Shown: positions 23,758 through 31,853, counted from the first letter of the stretch. The stretch is DNA of 64,000 bases from Kitasatospora xanthocidica (GCF_014656195.1 NZ_BNBY01000018.1:71375-135374); one strand, 5' to 3'. A program made the numbers and translations. The notes: generated by a model not told the origin, from the sequence alone.

Positions 23758-25055
23758 TCGCCCGCTCCCCGCCGGATCGCGGGCACGCTGGCGTTGACGG
23801 CGGTGCCCGCGCCCGGCGCGCTCTCCACGGTCAGCGTCCCCAGCACCCGCTCCAGCCGCTGCCGCAGACCGGGGAGGCCGTAACCGCCGTCACCGCCGTC
23901 GCCACCGTCGCTGTAGCCACCGCCGTCACCGTCTTCCGGCGGTGGCGGCTCGTCCCGGCCCGTCACGGTGAGCGCGCCGAAGCCGACACCGTCGTCCCGG
24001 ACGTCCAGCATCACGGTGTCGTCCAGGTAGGAGATGGTCAGCCCGACCCTACCGGCCGCCGCGTGCTTGGCCACGTTGGCCAGCGCCTCCTGGGCGACCC
24101 GGAAGAGCGCCACCTCGATCTCGGTCAGCAGCGGCACCGGGTCCCCGGTGGCCTCGACCGACACGGGGACGCCGTGCAGGGCCGACCAGCGCCGGGCGAG
24201 GTCCTGGACCGCGCCGGGCAGATGGGCCTCGTCCAGTTCCACCGGCTGCAGTGCCGCCACCGACCGGCGGGCCGCCGAGAGGCCCTCCCCGGCCAGCGTC
24301 CGGGCCTGCTCCAGGTGCCAGTCGCGCCGCTCGGGCCGCTCCCGGGCCCGGTCGGCGGCCTGGAGCTGGGTGACGATACCGGCCAGGCTCTGGGCGAGGG
24401 TGTCGTGGATCTCCCGGGCCATCCGCTGCCGCTCGTCCTGGACGCCGGCCTCCCGGGCCTGGGTCAGCAGTTGGGCGTGCAGGCCGTTGTTCTCCGCGAT
24501 GACGCTCTTCAGCCTGGCGATCAGCCGGCGGCGCTCCTCGCTGCGCTCGTTGAAGCGGTACGAGAGGTTGCCGAACACGCCGATCAGCAGCGTCTGCAGG
24601 ACCACCGAGGCGGCGGCGATCGCGATCCGCTTCGAGGTGTCGGGGATCCCGCCGGGGATCAGGTTGATCATCAGCGAGGTGGCGCCGACGCTGACGAAGG
24701 CCCACTGCGGCGGCAACAGGTCGTACGCCTGAACGAAGCCGATCACGGCGAACACGAAGAAGATCGGGTGCTGTGTCATCAGCACGGCGGCCAGGACCTG
24801 CTGGACCGCCACGTACGTCAGCATCGGCCCGGTGCGGGCGCTCCACTCCCGCGGGCGCAGGGTGTACATGGCGAGCGTCCACCCGGCGGTCACCGCCACC
24901 AGGGGGCCGACCGTCACCCGCGCGTTCGCCGCGCCCTCGTCGGGCTGCAGGTAGCTCAGCACGGTGGCCACGGCCAGCAGCGCCAGGGGCAGCGGGGTGA
25001 GGTAGCGGCGGACCCGGGCCAGGTCGATCGGTTCGTCGCTCAACATCCTCGACAT
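23754..25055 (-). CDS. Sensor histidine kinase (HisKA_3)
   Basis: Predicted 433-residue membrane kinase. Five to six hydrophobic spans occupy residues 18-165 without a large external loop, so it probably senses a membrane-located signal. The dimerisation helix has the phospho-acceptor H217 in RQRMAREIHDTLAQSLAG. The HATPase region contains EALANVAKHA (N box) and DVRDDGVGF (G1 box). Between the ATP boxes lies an inserted Gly/Asp-rich stretch (EDGDGGGYSDGGDGGDGGYG) coded by short repeats; it replaces the usual ATP-lid linker before LPGLRQRLE. GGGGGA lies 6 nt before the ATG at 25055; a second ATG at 25046 is possible. Cotranslated with the response regulator. Confidence 0.9.
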   Translation of the reverse strand: MSRMLSDEPIDLARVRRYLTPLPLALLAVATVLSYLQPDEGAANARVTVGPLVAVTAGWTLAMYTLRPREWSARTGPMLTYVAVQQVLAAVLMTQHPIFFVFAVIGFVQAYDLLPPQWAFVSVGATSLMINLIPGGIPDTSKRIAIAAASVVLQTLLIGVFGNLSYRFNERSEERRRLIARLKSVIAENNGLHAQLLTQAREAGVQDERQRMAREIHDTLAQSLAGIVTQLQAADRARERPERRDWHLEQARTLAGEGLSAARRSVAALQPVELDEAHLPGAVQDLARRWSALHGVPVSVEATGDPVPLLTEIEVALFRVAQEALANVAKHAAAGRVGLTISYLDDTVMLDVRDDGVGFGALTVTGRDEPPPPEDGDGGGYSDGGDGGDGGYGLPGLRQRLERVLGTLTVESAPGAGTAVNASVPAIRRGAGE

Positions 25056-25179
25056 GCTCGTCCCCCAGATGGCCCCGGTCGCTTCGCGCCCTGCGACCCT
25101 ACGTGATCTTGCCGACGCGGGCCCGGCCCGGCCGACCGGCCCCCCGGCTGACCGGCTGACCGGCTGACCGGCTGACCAC

Positions 25180-25986
25180 CTACTCCCAGCGGAAGAGGCG
25201 GGCCGCCGCCACCCCGAGGACCACCGCGTACGCGGCCAGCACCAGCACGGCGGCCGGGCCCGGCCAGTCGCCCCTGGCGGCGTCGCCGAACGCCGCCACG
25301 GACGCGCCCAGCGGCGTGTAGTCGCCGATCCGGTTGACCGCCTCCGGCATCTGCTCGCGCGGCACGTAGAGCCCGGCGAAGAACATCAGCGGGAAGAAGA
25401 GCATGCTCCCGGCGCCGGTGGCGGCCTTGCCGGTGCGGATCACCGAGGCCAGGAACAGTCCGATGGCGAGGACCGCCGGCACGGAGAGCGCGAAGGCCAG
25501 CAGGAACCCGCCCGGGTTGGCGGGCGGTTCGACGTCCCAGAGCAGGGCCGCGGTGCCGAGCACCAGGACGGTCGTGGTGGCCACGACCGCCGTCTGGACC
25601 ACGAGTTGGGCGACCAGCACCCGTACCGGGCCCACCGGCGTGGCCGACAGCCGCCGCAGCACGCCCTTCTCCCGGTAGCCCACCAGGTACGCCGGGGTGA
25701 CGAACAGTCCGGTCAGCGCGCAGGACAGCACGACCAGGACGGGCGTGAAGTGGTCGATGCCGCGCTGCCCGAGCTCCGCACCGGCCTCGCGGGAGGACGG
25801 GAGGCTGCCGATGACCACCACCAGGGCGACCGGGAACAGCAGCGTCCAGAAGTACGCGGCGGGGTCGCGCAGGAACAGCTTGAACTCCACGGCGGTGAGC
25901 CGGTTCATCGCCCGCACCGGGGGCTCCTTCCGTCGGTCCTTCCGTCGGTCCTTCGGTCGGTCCTTCGCCCGCTTCGAGGTACTCAC
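25180..25986 (-). CDS. ABC-2 type transporter permease
   Basis: Predicted 268-residue membrane component of an ABC exporter. Six hydrophobic spans follow a soluble, very basic N-terminus (KRAKDRPKDRRKDRRKE), which is coded by a 12-bp tandem repeat (25922-25975) and is not a family feature; an internal Met (MNRLTAVEFKLFLRD) would give a more usual start. The family block SATPVGPVRVLVAQ and the late GLYVPREQMPEAVNRIGDYTPLGASV support an ABC-2 permease. The GTG at 25986 lies 4 bp after the ATPase stop, so both form an operon. It faces the two-component system downstream on the same strand, a common arrangement for antibiotic or peptide export. Confidence 0.88.
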   Translation of the reverse strand: MSTSKRAKDRPKDRRKDRRKEPPVRAMNRLTAVEFKLFLRDPAAYFWTLLFPVALVVVIGSLPSSREAGAELGQRGIDHFTPVLVVLSCALTGLFVTPAYLVGYREKGVLRRLSATPVGPVRVLVAQLVVQTAVVATTTVLVLGTAALLWDVEPPANPGGFLLAFALSVPAVLAIGLFLASVIRTGKAATGAGSMLFFPLMFFAGLYVPREQMPEAVNRIGDYTPLGASVAAFGDAARGDWPGPAAVLVLAAYAVVLGVAAARLFRWE

Positions 25987-25990
25987 GGGT

Positions 25991-26917
25991 TCACCGCTGC
26001 CGGTCGGGGTGGTCGAAGCGCCGTCCGGTCAGGGCGAGGAACGCGTCCTCCAGCCCGGCCGGTTCGGCCCGCAGGTCCGCCGCGACGATCTGCTGCCGCG
26101 CCAGGGCCGAGGCCACCGCGTACACCAGGTTGCCGGTGCCGGTGACCACCACCTGTGCCCCGTGCCGCTGCACCGAGGTCACCTCCGGCAGTGCGGTGAG
26201 GAGGCCGTCGTCGAGCGCGGTGGTGGGCCGGAAGCGCACCCGCTGCTCGGCGTTGACGGCGGCGACCAGCCCGGCCGGGGAGTCCAGCGCCACGATCCGG
26301 CCGCGGTCGACGACGGCCAGCCGGTCGCAGAGCCGCTCCGCCTCCTCCAGGAAGTGCGTGACCAGGACCACGGTGATGCCCCGGTCCCGGACCCGCTCCA
26401 CCAGCTCCCAGGTGTCCCGCCGGGCCGCCGGGTCCAGCCCGGTGGTCAGCTCGTCCAGCACCGCGACCCTGGGGTCGCCGACCAGCGCCAGCCCGATCGA
26501 CAGCCGCTGCTTCTGCCCGCCGGAGAGCCGGCCGAACGGGCTGTCGGCCCGCTCCGTCAGGTCCAGCAGCGCGAGTAGTTCCCGCCAGTCGGCGGGCTCC
26601 TCGTAGAAGGACGCGTACAGTTCCATCGCCTCGGCGACCCGCAGCTTCTCGGGCAGTTCGCCGCTCTGCAGCTGCATGCCCAGGACCCGGCGCAGCCCGG
26701 CCGCGTCCCGCCACGGGTCCAGCCCGAGCACCGAGACGGTGCCGCCGTCCGGCACCCGCAGCCCGGCGAGGCACTCCACCGTCGTGGTCTTCCCGGCGCC
26801 GTTCGGGCCGAGGATCCCGAAGATCTCGCCCTCCCCGACCTCGAAGGAGATGCCGTCCACGACCGTCCTCCGGCCGTACCGCACCCGCAGGTCCGACACC
26901 ACCACGGCAGGCCTCAC
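25991..26917 (-). CDS. ABC transporter ATP-binding protein
   Basis: Predicted 308-residue ATPase that powers the adjacent ABC-2 permease. Walker A is GPNGAGKT (37-44), the signature is LSGGQKQRLSIG, Walker B is VAVLDELTTGLDP (with Leu where Pro is usual), and the switch His is in VLVTHFLEEAERL. The C-terminal 80 residues form the extra domain seen in DrrA-type drug-export ATPases. GTG at 26917 is chosen because homology begins at VVVSDLRVRYG; the frame runs open far upstream without any plausible protein. It precedes the permease by 4 bp. Function: export of an amphipathic or lipid-like compound (inference). Confidence 0.9.
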   Translation of the reverse strand: MRPAVVVSDLRVRYGRRTVVDGISFEVGEGEIFGILGPNGAGKTTTVECLAGLRVPDGGTVSVLGLDPWRDAAGLRRVLGMQLQSGELPEKLRVAEAMELYASFYEEPADWRELLALLDLTERADSPFGRLSGGQKQRLSIGLALVGDPRVAVLDELTTGLDPAARRDTWELVERVRDRGITVVLVTHFLEEAERLCDRLAVVDRGRIVALDSPAGLVAAVNAEQRVRFRPTTALDDGLLTALPEVTSVQRHGAQVVVTGTGNLVYAVASALARQQIVAADLRAEPAGLEDAFLALTGRRFDHPDRQR

Positions 26918-27041
26918 CGGTCCCACCCGGTGTCCGGCCCCCGCCGTTTCGGTGTCACATCGGCTCGCACGGCCCCGACCTCCCCGTCCTCCCGGCCCTC
27001 CCGGGTCCGCCCAGTCTCCGGCACCCGCCCCGGCCCGCGGA

Positions 27042-27091
27042 TCCACCGTCCGACAACCGAACGGTGGAACCGCCGGTAACCGAACGGTGGA
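27042..27091. promoter_or_regulatory. Repeated ACGGTGGA motif upstream of the ABC genes
   Basis: AACCGAACGGTGGA occurs twice as a direct repeat (27055-27068 and 27078-27091, 23 bp apart), and the inverted half TCCACCGT lies at 27042-27049. The array sits in the divergent gap between the ABC ATPase and a hypothetical gene, 125-175 bp from the ATPase start. Confidence 0.5.
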
Positions 27092-27214
27092 CACCGGGAG
27101 GTCGCACCGGCCCCTACAGCAGGCCGGTCGAGACCACAAGGGTCGTTGACGAACGCCGGAGCGATGCGTCACCGTTGTCCCAACTCCCGCTCCAGGCAAG
27201 GAATTCGCCTCCGC

Positions 27215-27598
27215 ATGCACGTTTCCCACGCCCTCGTCGAGAAGGTGGCCGAGCGCGTCGACCTCCGCGGTGGAGCCACGGTGTTCTACCAGCGCCTGTT
27301 GCGCGACTGGTCGGGCAAGGAGCGGATCAGGAGCGAACGGCTCCGCGCCATCTACACGGCACTCAACTGCCACGGCCTCCGCTGCTACCCCCGAGACCCG
27401 ATCTGCGGCGAGGACTGGCCGATCCTGATCTACCGCACGGAACTGGCCAACGCACAGTTCGACCGGCTCGGCCCGGCCGCCCGGGCGAGCCTCAAGACGG
27501 CCGTCGACATCCTGAGCCTCCCGTACTCGCACAGCAAGGTGTGGGAACTGCGCGATGCCCTGCTGGAGATCAACGGGGTGAAGAAGAAGGCGGCCTGA
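27215..27598 (+). CDS. Hypothetical protein
   Basis: I do not recognise this 127-residue protein. It is soluble and basic, with VEKVAERVDLRGGATVFYQRLLRDWSGKERI and YRTELANAQFDRLGPAAR-like helical segments (quoted parts only), a Cys pair in CHGLRC and a Lys-rich end (NGVKKKAA). Codon usage matches real genes, but third-position GC is a little lower than its neighbours. ATG at 27215 is used because AAGGA lies upstream; the frame is open from 27146, so a longer form is possible. It is followed 63 bp later by another hypothetical gene on the same strand. Confidence 0.55.
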   Translation: MHVSHALVEKVAERVDLRGGATVFYQRLLRDWSGKERIRSERLRAIYTALNCHGLRCYPRDPICGEDWPILIYRTELANAQFDRLGPAARASLKTAVDILSLPYSHSKVWELRDALLEINGVKKKAA

Positions 27599-27661
27599 CC
27601 CGACCGCCACCACCCGAAAATCGGACGACGGCCGGACGGGCGCGGGCCTAGGCTCCCCCGC

Positions 27662-28297
27662 ATGTCCGGACCGACCTTGGTGATCGATCTCGCCGACCCC
27701 CTCTCCCCCGCCTCCGTACGGGCACTCCGGGAGCTGATGGTGGGGCTCTCCTGCCGCTTCACGGAGATCCGCCCCGGGTCGTACGACGTCCACGTGCCCG
27801 CCGAGCGGCTGGGCATCGAGGACACCCGTGACCCGGACTGGCGGAAGCCGTACCCGCTGCCGCTGCTCGCCGGACAGCCGACAGACGCGAGCCTCGCCGC
27901 GCTGGTGGGGTTCAACCCGCGACGCGAGGACCGGCGCCGGCCGTTCGACGTCTACCTGATGGGGGCGGGCGCCGGCGACGAGTCCATATTCGAGTCCGAG
28001 CAAGCGGAGGAGGACGAGATCGAAGCCCTGCTCGGCTTCCGCGCCGCCCAGGCCGTCAACGTCAGCGCCGCCTGCAACGGCGCGATCGACCACGCCGCCA
28101 CCGCCCTGCTCACGGCCGCCGTCCTGGACGTCATCGGCGGCGTCTGCAAGGCCGAACTGGCCCCCGGCCAGGCGTCGGTGACCGCCGACCTCCCCGGGCT
28201 GATCGCCGTCGCCGACGACGGCTGGGACACCGCCCTGGTCACGGCCGAGTTCCTGCGCGCCTGGGTCGCCCGACCGGGCTTCCGCCTGGTCAAGTAG
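27662..28297 (+). CDS. Hypothetical protein (possibly DUF6368-like)
   Basis: A 211-residue soluble protein of unknown function. Distinct segments are LSCRFTEIRPGSYDVHVPAE, an acidic stretch ESEQAEEDEIEALLGF and a conserved-looking centre AACNGAIDHAATALLTAAVL; the last part reads TAEFLRAWVARPGFRLVK. From memory the layout recalls DUF6368 proteins of Streptomyces, but I hold that loosely. It is an isolated plus-strand gene ending in a strong terminator that separates it from the minus-strand ATPase set. Confidence 0.6.
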   Translation: MSGPTLVIDLADPLSPASVRALRELMVGLSCRFTEIRPGSYDVHVPAERLGIEDTRDPDWRKPYPLPLLAGQPTDASLAALVGFNPRREDRRRPFDVYLMGAGAGDESIFESEQAEEDEIEALLGFRAAQAVNVSAACNGAIDHAATALLTAAVLDVIGGVCKAELAPGQASVTADLPGLIAVADDGWDTALVTAEFLRAWVARPGFRLVK

Positions 28298-28332
28298 CAG
28301 CGCGTTCATGCGCGGCCCGATGGACAGCGCCG

Positions 28333-28362
28333 CAGCCCCCGGCGCGCGGGCGGCGGGGGCTG
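28333..28362. terminator. Bidirectional terminator
   Basis: CAGCCCCCG (28333-28341) and CGGGGGCTG (28354-28362) form a perfect 9-bp stem with a 12-nt loop, between the convergent genes ending at 28297 (+) and 28367 (-). Confidence 0.65.
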
Positions 28363-28366
28363 GCGG

Positions 28367-28483
28367 TCAGGTGTCCTCGTCCTGGGGCGGGGTCGCGCGG
28401 AGGGCGGTGACGACGCCCAGCGCGACGGTCGCGAAGGCGAGGGCGAGGAGGACAGCAAAAGCTGTCCCGATCAGGAATCGCAC
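28367..28483 (-). CDS. Small single-span membrane protein
   Basis: A 38-codon gene starting with GTG inside the last codons of the preceding small gene (13-nt overlap). The product is almost entirely one hydrophobic span (FLIGTAFAVLLALAFATVAL) with a charged tail ending in PPQDEDT. The ribosome site is weak. It would be the third member of the minus-strand set ATPase, 84-residue protein, membrane peptide. Support comes from the clear transmembrane profile and tight overlap only. Confidence 0.45.
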   Translation of the reverse strand: MRFLIGTAFAVLLALAFATVALGVVTALRATPPQDEDT

Positions 28484-28725
28484 GGGGTCTCGCGTTCGGC
28501 GTCGAGGAGGAGGACGAGGAGGTTGAGCAGGGTCGACGCGGGCGCGGTGCCGAAGCGGACGAGGACGCGGCCGTCCAGGGTCTTGTCGGTACCGGCCGAG
28601 GGCCAGATCAGGCCGAACTTCCGCCCGCGCTCCTGGACTTCGGCCAGGAGGGTACGGATGTGGTCGTCCGTGTAGTGCCGGATCCGGGGATCGGTCGGCT
28701 TCATGGGGTGGCGACGGTAGGACAT
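28471..28725 (-). CDS. Small hypothetical protein
   Basis: An 84-residue protein of unknown function. It contains RIRHYTDDHIRTLLAEVQER (helical), VLVRFGTAPASTLLNLLVLL (amphipathic) and ends with a Cys. Its ATG overlaps the stop of the ATPase gene by one base (TGATG), so the two are translationally coupled. It lies next to a WhiJ/BldB-like regulator set, where such small orphan proteins are frequent. Confidence 0.6.
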   Translation of the reverse strand: MSYRRHPMKPTDPRIRHYTDDHIRTLLAEVQERGRKFGLIWPSAGTDKTLDGRVLVRFGTAPASTLLNLLVLLLDAERETPCDS

Positions 28726-29090
28726 CAGGCGACATCCTTCTGCAGCTCGAACCAGACCGATTTGCCACGCTCCTGGGGGTCGACACCCCAGCGGTGGGTG
28801 AGCCCGGCGACCAGCTGGAGGCCCCGCCCGGACTCCGCGAGCAGGTCGGTCGACTGCGGAGAGGGCGGGATCGGGCTCTCGTCCGTGACGGAGACACGGA
28901 GGGTCTGGTTCGCGGAGATGATCTGGACGATCGGCGCGGGGGTCGAGCCGTGCCGCCAGGCGTTGACCAGGAGCTCGACCAGCGCGAGCTGCGCGTCGAA
29001 GATGGCGGAGGGGGACCAGCCGACGCGGGTCATGGTGTCACCGAGGGACTGACGGGCGATGGCGATCGAGGGCGTGTTGAGGTGACGCAT
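28725..29090 (-). CDS. ATP-binding protein (HATPase_c_2, anti-sigma-like)
   Basis: Predicted 121-residue GHKL-fold protein resembling the kinase domain of anti-sigma factors (RsbW/SpoIIAB type). The N box is ALVELLVNAWRHG and the G2 box is SGRGLQLVAGLTHRWG. In Streptomyces these proteins are encoded beside Scr1-type XRE and DUF397 genes (the AbaA/WhiJ-like sets), as here, and are thought to modulate the regulator or a sigma factor. The ATG at 29090 is preceded by GAGAAG; the open frame extends to 29135. It is divergent from the XRE gene at 29357 across a 266-bp gap. Confidence 0.82.
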   Translation of the reverse strand: MRHLNTPSIAIARQSLGDTMTRVGWSPSAIFDAQLALVELLVNAWRHGSTPAPIVQIISANQTLRVSVTDESPIPPSPQSTDLLAESGRGLQLVAGLTHRWGVDPQERGKSVWFELQKDVA

Positions 29091-29356
29091 GGGACTTCTC
29101 CCGAGGCGTGAGTGAGGGAAGAACCGGCGGAACACATGTCGCCGTGAGCCAGGCCAGGCAGATGGGCATGGCTGCTCTGCGGTGCTTGCTAGCAGGCGTT
29201 ACTGACGATCCGTCGGATCGATGTGACAGCGACCATAGCGCACAGGGGTGGCCAATTTTCCCCCGCTTCGGGAACTTCCCTCTATCGTGGTAGTTGGTAG
29301 ACCGCCACTCAGCCCTCACGGCAGACTTGAGTCGACTACGTCCTCGGAAGGAAGCC

Positions 29357-30220
29357 ATGCCGCCACGCGCCAACCCGACACTCCGCCAACGCAGGTTTGG
29401 CACCGAGCTACGGAGGATGCGCGAGCAGGCCGGCTATGGCGGCTCAGAGCTCGGTCGCCTCGTCGGGATGAACCCCGCTCAAGTCACTCAGATGGAATCG
29501 GGACGGATCGGTATCAGCGCCGACCGCCTGCGCACCATCGCCTCCGCGTGCAACTACGCGAATCGCCCGATGATCGACGCTCTCGCCGACATCATCACGG
29601 AGCGCGGCCGGGGATGGTGGGAGGAGTACCGAGAGGTCCTGACGACAGACTTCCTTGAGGTAGCCGAGATCGAGCATCACGCCAAAACGCTCTCCGTCTG
29701 CACCACCACCTACATCCCGGGCCTGCTGCAAACCGGGAGCTACGCATCTGCCGTGTTCGCTCGGGTCTATCCGCCGCTGCCTCGCAAGGACATCGATGTC
29801 CGAACTGCCTTCCGTGTGCAGCGGCAGCAAGTGGTCCGATCCGGCAAGATCCCGCTTCGCGCATTCGTTCACGAGGCAGCACTCCGAATGCAGTTCGGTG
29901 GCCCCAAGGTGCTCGCCGACCAGCTTGACGCCCTGATCGGCGACTCAGCCGACAACGGAATCTCGATCAGGGTGGTGCCGTTCGATGTGGACACCTTCCC
30001 CGGTGCTGGCGAGAACGTAACGCTCGCCGAGGGCCCTGTACCCGAACTCGACACCGTTCAGATGGACACCTCTCCCGGCACGCTCTTCTTCGACGCCCCA
30101 GCAGACCTGGCCAAGCATCGATCCATCTTCGACCGCGTGGACTCCGCTGCACTTTCCGAGGATGAGTCGCGAGACTTCATCCGATCCATCAAGAAAGAAG
30201 TGGAATCCAAGTATGCGTAA
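29357..30220 (+). CDS. Scr1-type XRE regulator with DUF5753
   Basis: Predicted 287-residue regulator. The N-terminal helix-turn-helix (about 10-70) reads RRFGTELRRMREQAGYGGSE then GMNPAQVTQMESGRIGI. The remaining 200 residues are the DUF5753 ligand/partner domain, with EIEHHAKTLSVCTTTYIPGLLQT near the middle. GGAAGGA sits 5 nt before the ATG at 29357; the open frame from 29294 is not needed. The stop overlaps the DUF397 gene by 8 nt. The WhiJ/DUF397 pairing usually controls development or secondary metabolism, with the small DUF397 protein acting as partner. Slightly lower GC than the surrounding genes may reflect transfer. Confidence 0.9.
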   Translation: MPPRANPTLRQRRFGTELRRMREQAGYGGSELGRLVGMNPAQVTQMESGRIGISADRLRTIASACNYANRPMIDALADIITERGRGWWEEYREVLTTDFLEVAEIEHHAKTLSVCTTTYIPGLLQTGSYASAVFARVYPPLPRKDIDVRTAFRVQRQQVVRSGKIPLRAFVHEAALRMQFGGPKVLADQLDALIGDSADNGISIRVVPFDVDTFPGAGENVTLAEGPVPELDTVQMDTSPGTLFFDAPADLAKHRSIFDRVDSAALSEDESRDFIRSIKKEVESKYA

Positions 30221-30416
30221 CACCGAGTGGCGGAAGTCGAGCTACAGCGCGGCGAATAACGAGTGCGTGGAGGTCCGAACTGCCGACGGGGCGGTCGAAC
30301 TCCGCGAGTCAGACGAAGCCGACATGATCATCCGCACTGCCCCCGCCACCTTCGCCACCCTCCTCCAAGCCGCCAAGGCCGGCGAGTTCGACCACCACAC
30401 CAACCCCACCAACTGA
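30213..30416 (+). CDS. DUF397 protein
   Basis: Predicted 67-residue DUF397 protein with the hallmark start WRKSSYSAANNECVEV and the later VELRESDEADMIIR. It overlaps the upstream XRE gene by 8 nt and is translated with it. In characterised examples the DUF397 partner binds or counteracts the Scr1-type regulator. It ends 5 bp before a strong terminator. Confidence 0.88.
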   Translation: MRNTEWRKSSYSAANNECVEVRTADGAVELRESDEADMIIRTAPATFATLLQAAKAGEFDHHTNPTN

Positions 30417-30421
30417 AACGA

Positions 30422-30453
30422 CCGGCCCCTCGCTCCGCAAAGCGAGGGGCCGG
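30422..30453. terminator. Bidirectional terminator
   Basis: A perfect 13-bp stem, CCGGCCCCTCGCT with AGCGAGGGGCCGG, and a 6-nt loop CCGCAA. It lies between the DUF397 gene (+) and the XRE-TPR regulator gene (-), which converge here. Confidence 0.85.
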
Positions 30454-30464
30454 GTCACCGCGAA

Positions 30465-31778
30465 TCAACTGGCCTTGAGTCGTTCCAGGAACTCCTGGAC
30501 ACCGTCCACTCGCTGGTGAGCCTCGAACGCCGGCGCGAGGTCGCGCACGAGGGCGACGCAGCGTGGGGCCCCGATCCGGGTGGCCAGGTCCAGTGACTCC
30601 CGGCTGACGGCAAGCGCCTGTTCGACATCGTTGGACCGCAGGTAGCCGTTCGCCTGGTACGTCAGGAAGACTCCACGTGTCTTGTCGCGGGCGCGGGGCA
30701 GCAGGGCCATGCCTTCGGCGATCCGGGTGTGGGCCTCGTCGGTTCGGCCGAGGTCGAGCATGCACTGACCGGAGTCCACGGCAAGATCGGCCGGGCCCAT
30801 CCATGCACACCAGCCCGGTGCGGGGTCGGCGGCCTCCACGCCGAGGGCAGCCTCGGCCTCCGACAGGTCCCGGAGACAGGCCGCCCGGTCCCCGAGGGCG
30901 GCGTACGCGCGGGCCCGGCGCAGGAACAGCAGCGACCGGGCGGTGGGATGCCCGGTGCCCGACAACGCGTACCCGAGCTGGTCGACCGACACCTTGGGTT
31001 CGCCGAGCCAGTTCGACTGGTAGGCGAAATCGGCCAGCACCCCGGCGCCGTGGTCCCGGTCCCCCGCGGCGTGGGCGGACTGCAGGGCCGCTCCCCAGAG
31101 CTTGCCCGCCGCCCAGTGCCGGCCGTGGTCGAAGCGGTACCAGCCGCAGGTGGTGGCCAAGGTGGCCGCCAGCAGGTGGAGTCGCCGGCCGATGTCCTCG
31201 CTGTAGCGGCCGTCGTCGATCAGGTCGGTCACCGTGGCCAGCTGGGCGTCCATCAGCCGCACGGTGTGCTGGCGCTGCTCGGTCGGCAGGACCGTCAGCT
31301 GCTTGCTGGTCTCCTCCAGCCAGTCCACGAGCCCGCCGTCCACCTGTTTGCCGTCCAGTGCGGACGTGAGGCGTGCGGGCTCGATCACGGCCCACTGTGC
31401 GGCGAGTCCTGCCAGGGAGACGGCACTGTACGTCATGAAGGTGCGGCGATCCATCAGAGCTCTCTGTGCGTCGTGGAGTGCTTGGACGGTGTGGGCGGAG
31501 CCGAGCGCGAGCGGCTCGTCGCGGCCGGGCAGCCAGTACGGCCAGCCGTACGCCTCCATGTCCGCGACCGTGACCCCGAAGACTTCGGCGAGCAGGAGCT
31601 GGGAGTCCACGTTCGGTGTCTTGCGCCAGTTCTCCCACCGGCTGACAGCCGCCTTGTCGGCCCCCGAGCGCAGCCCGTGACCGCGGGCGGCCTTGTCCAT
31701 CGAGGTGGCGAGATCCCCCTGGGACCAGCCGTGCAGTTCGCGCGCATAGGCAAGGGGGTGCCGGATCGGGTCGTCCAC
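30465..31778 (-). CDS. XRE regulator with TPR-like region, graspetide locus
   Basis: Predicted 437-residue regulator. The N-terminal helix-turn-helix (YARELHGWSQGDLATSMDKA with KAAVSRWENWRKTPN) is followed by about 300 residues of helical repeats, including ARAYAALGDRAACLRDLSEA and LGRTDEAHTRIAEGMALL, which look like TPR units used for peptide or protein sensing. It is divergent from the ATP-grasp RiPP genes across 167 bp that carry a 10-bp direct repeat, a frequent layout for this RiPP type, so it probably senses or controls that system. GTG at 31778 is the start; no in-frame ATG gives a complete helix-turn-helix. Confidence 0.82.
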   Translation of the reverse strand: MDDPIRHPLAYARELHGWSQGDLATSMDKAARGHGLRSGADKAAVSRWENWRKTPNVDSQLLLAEVFGVTVADMEAYGWPYWLPGRDEPLALGSAHTVQALHDAQRALMDRRTFMTYSAVSLAGLAAQWAVIEPARLTSALDGKQVDGGLVDWLEETSKQLTVLPTEQRQHTVRLMDAQLATVTDLIDDGRYSEDIGRRLHLLAATLATTCGWYRFDHGRHWAAGKLWGAALQSAHAAGDRDHGAGVLADFAYQSNWLGEPKVSVDQLGYALSGTGHPTARSLLFLRRARAYAALGDRAACLRDLSEAEAALGVEAADPAPGWCAWMGPADLAVDSGQCMLDLGRTDEAHTRIAEGMALLPRARDKTRGVFLTYQANGYLRSNDVEQALAVSRESLDLATRIGAPRCVALVRDLAPAFEAHQRVDGVQEFLERLKAS

Positions 31779-31811
31779 GGGCCAATCCCATCATCGACAG
31801 TGCCCGCGAGC

Positions 31812-31853
31812 CTACCGACAACGCGGGCGGGACAACCCCGGGACTACCGACAA
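31812..31853. promoter_or_regulatory. 10-bp direct repeat in graspetide promoter region
   Basis: CTACCGACAA occurs at 31812-31821 and 31844-31853, 32 bp apart (three helical turns), between the XRE regulator and the precursor gene. On the minus strand TAGGCT (TAnnnT) next to the first copy could be the regulator's own -10. Confidence 0.5.

Noticed and set aside
25180..26917. ABC exporter as the lanthipeptide exporter
   Set aside because: It lies about 9 kb from the lanthipeptide genes, is an ABC-2 drug-type exporter next to a two-component system, and has no peptidase domain, so a link is unsupported.
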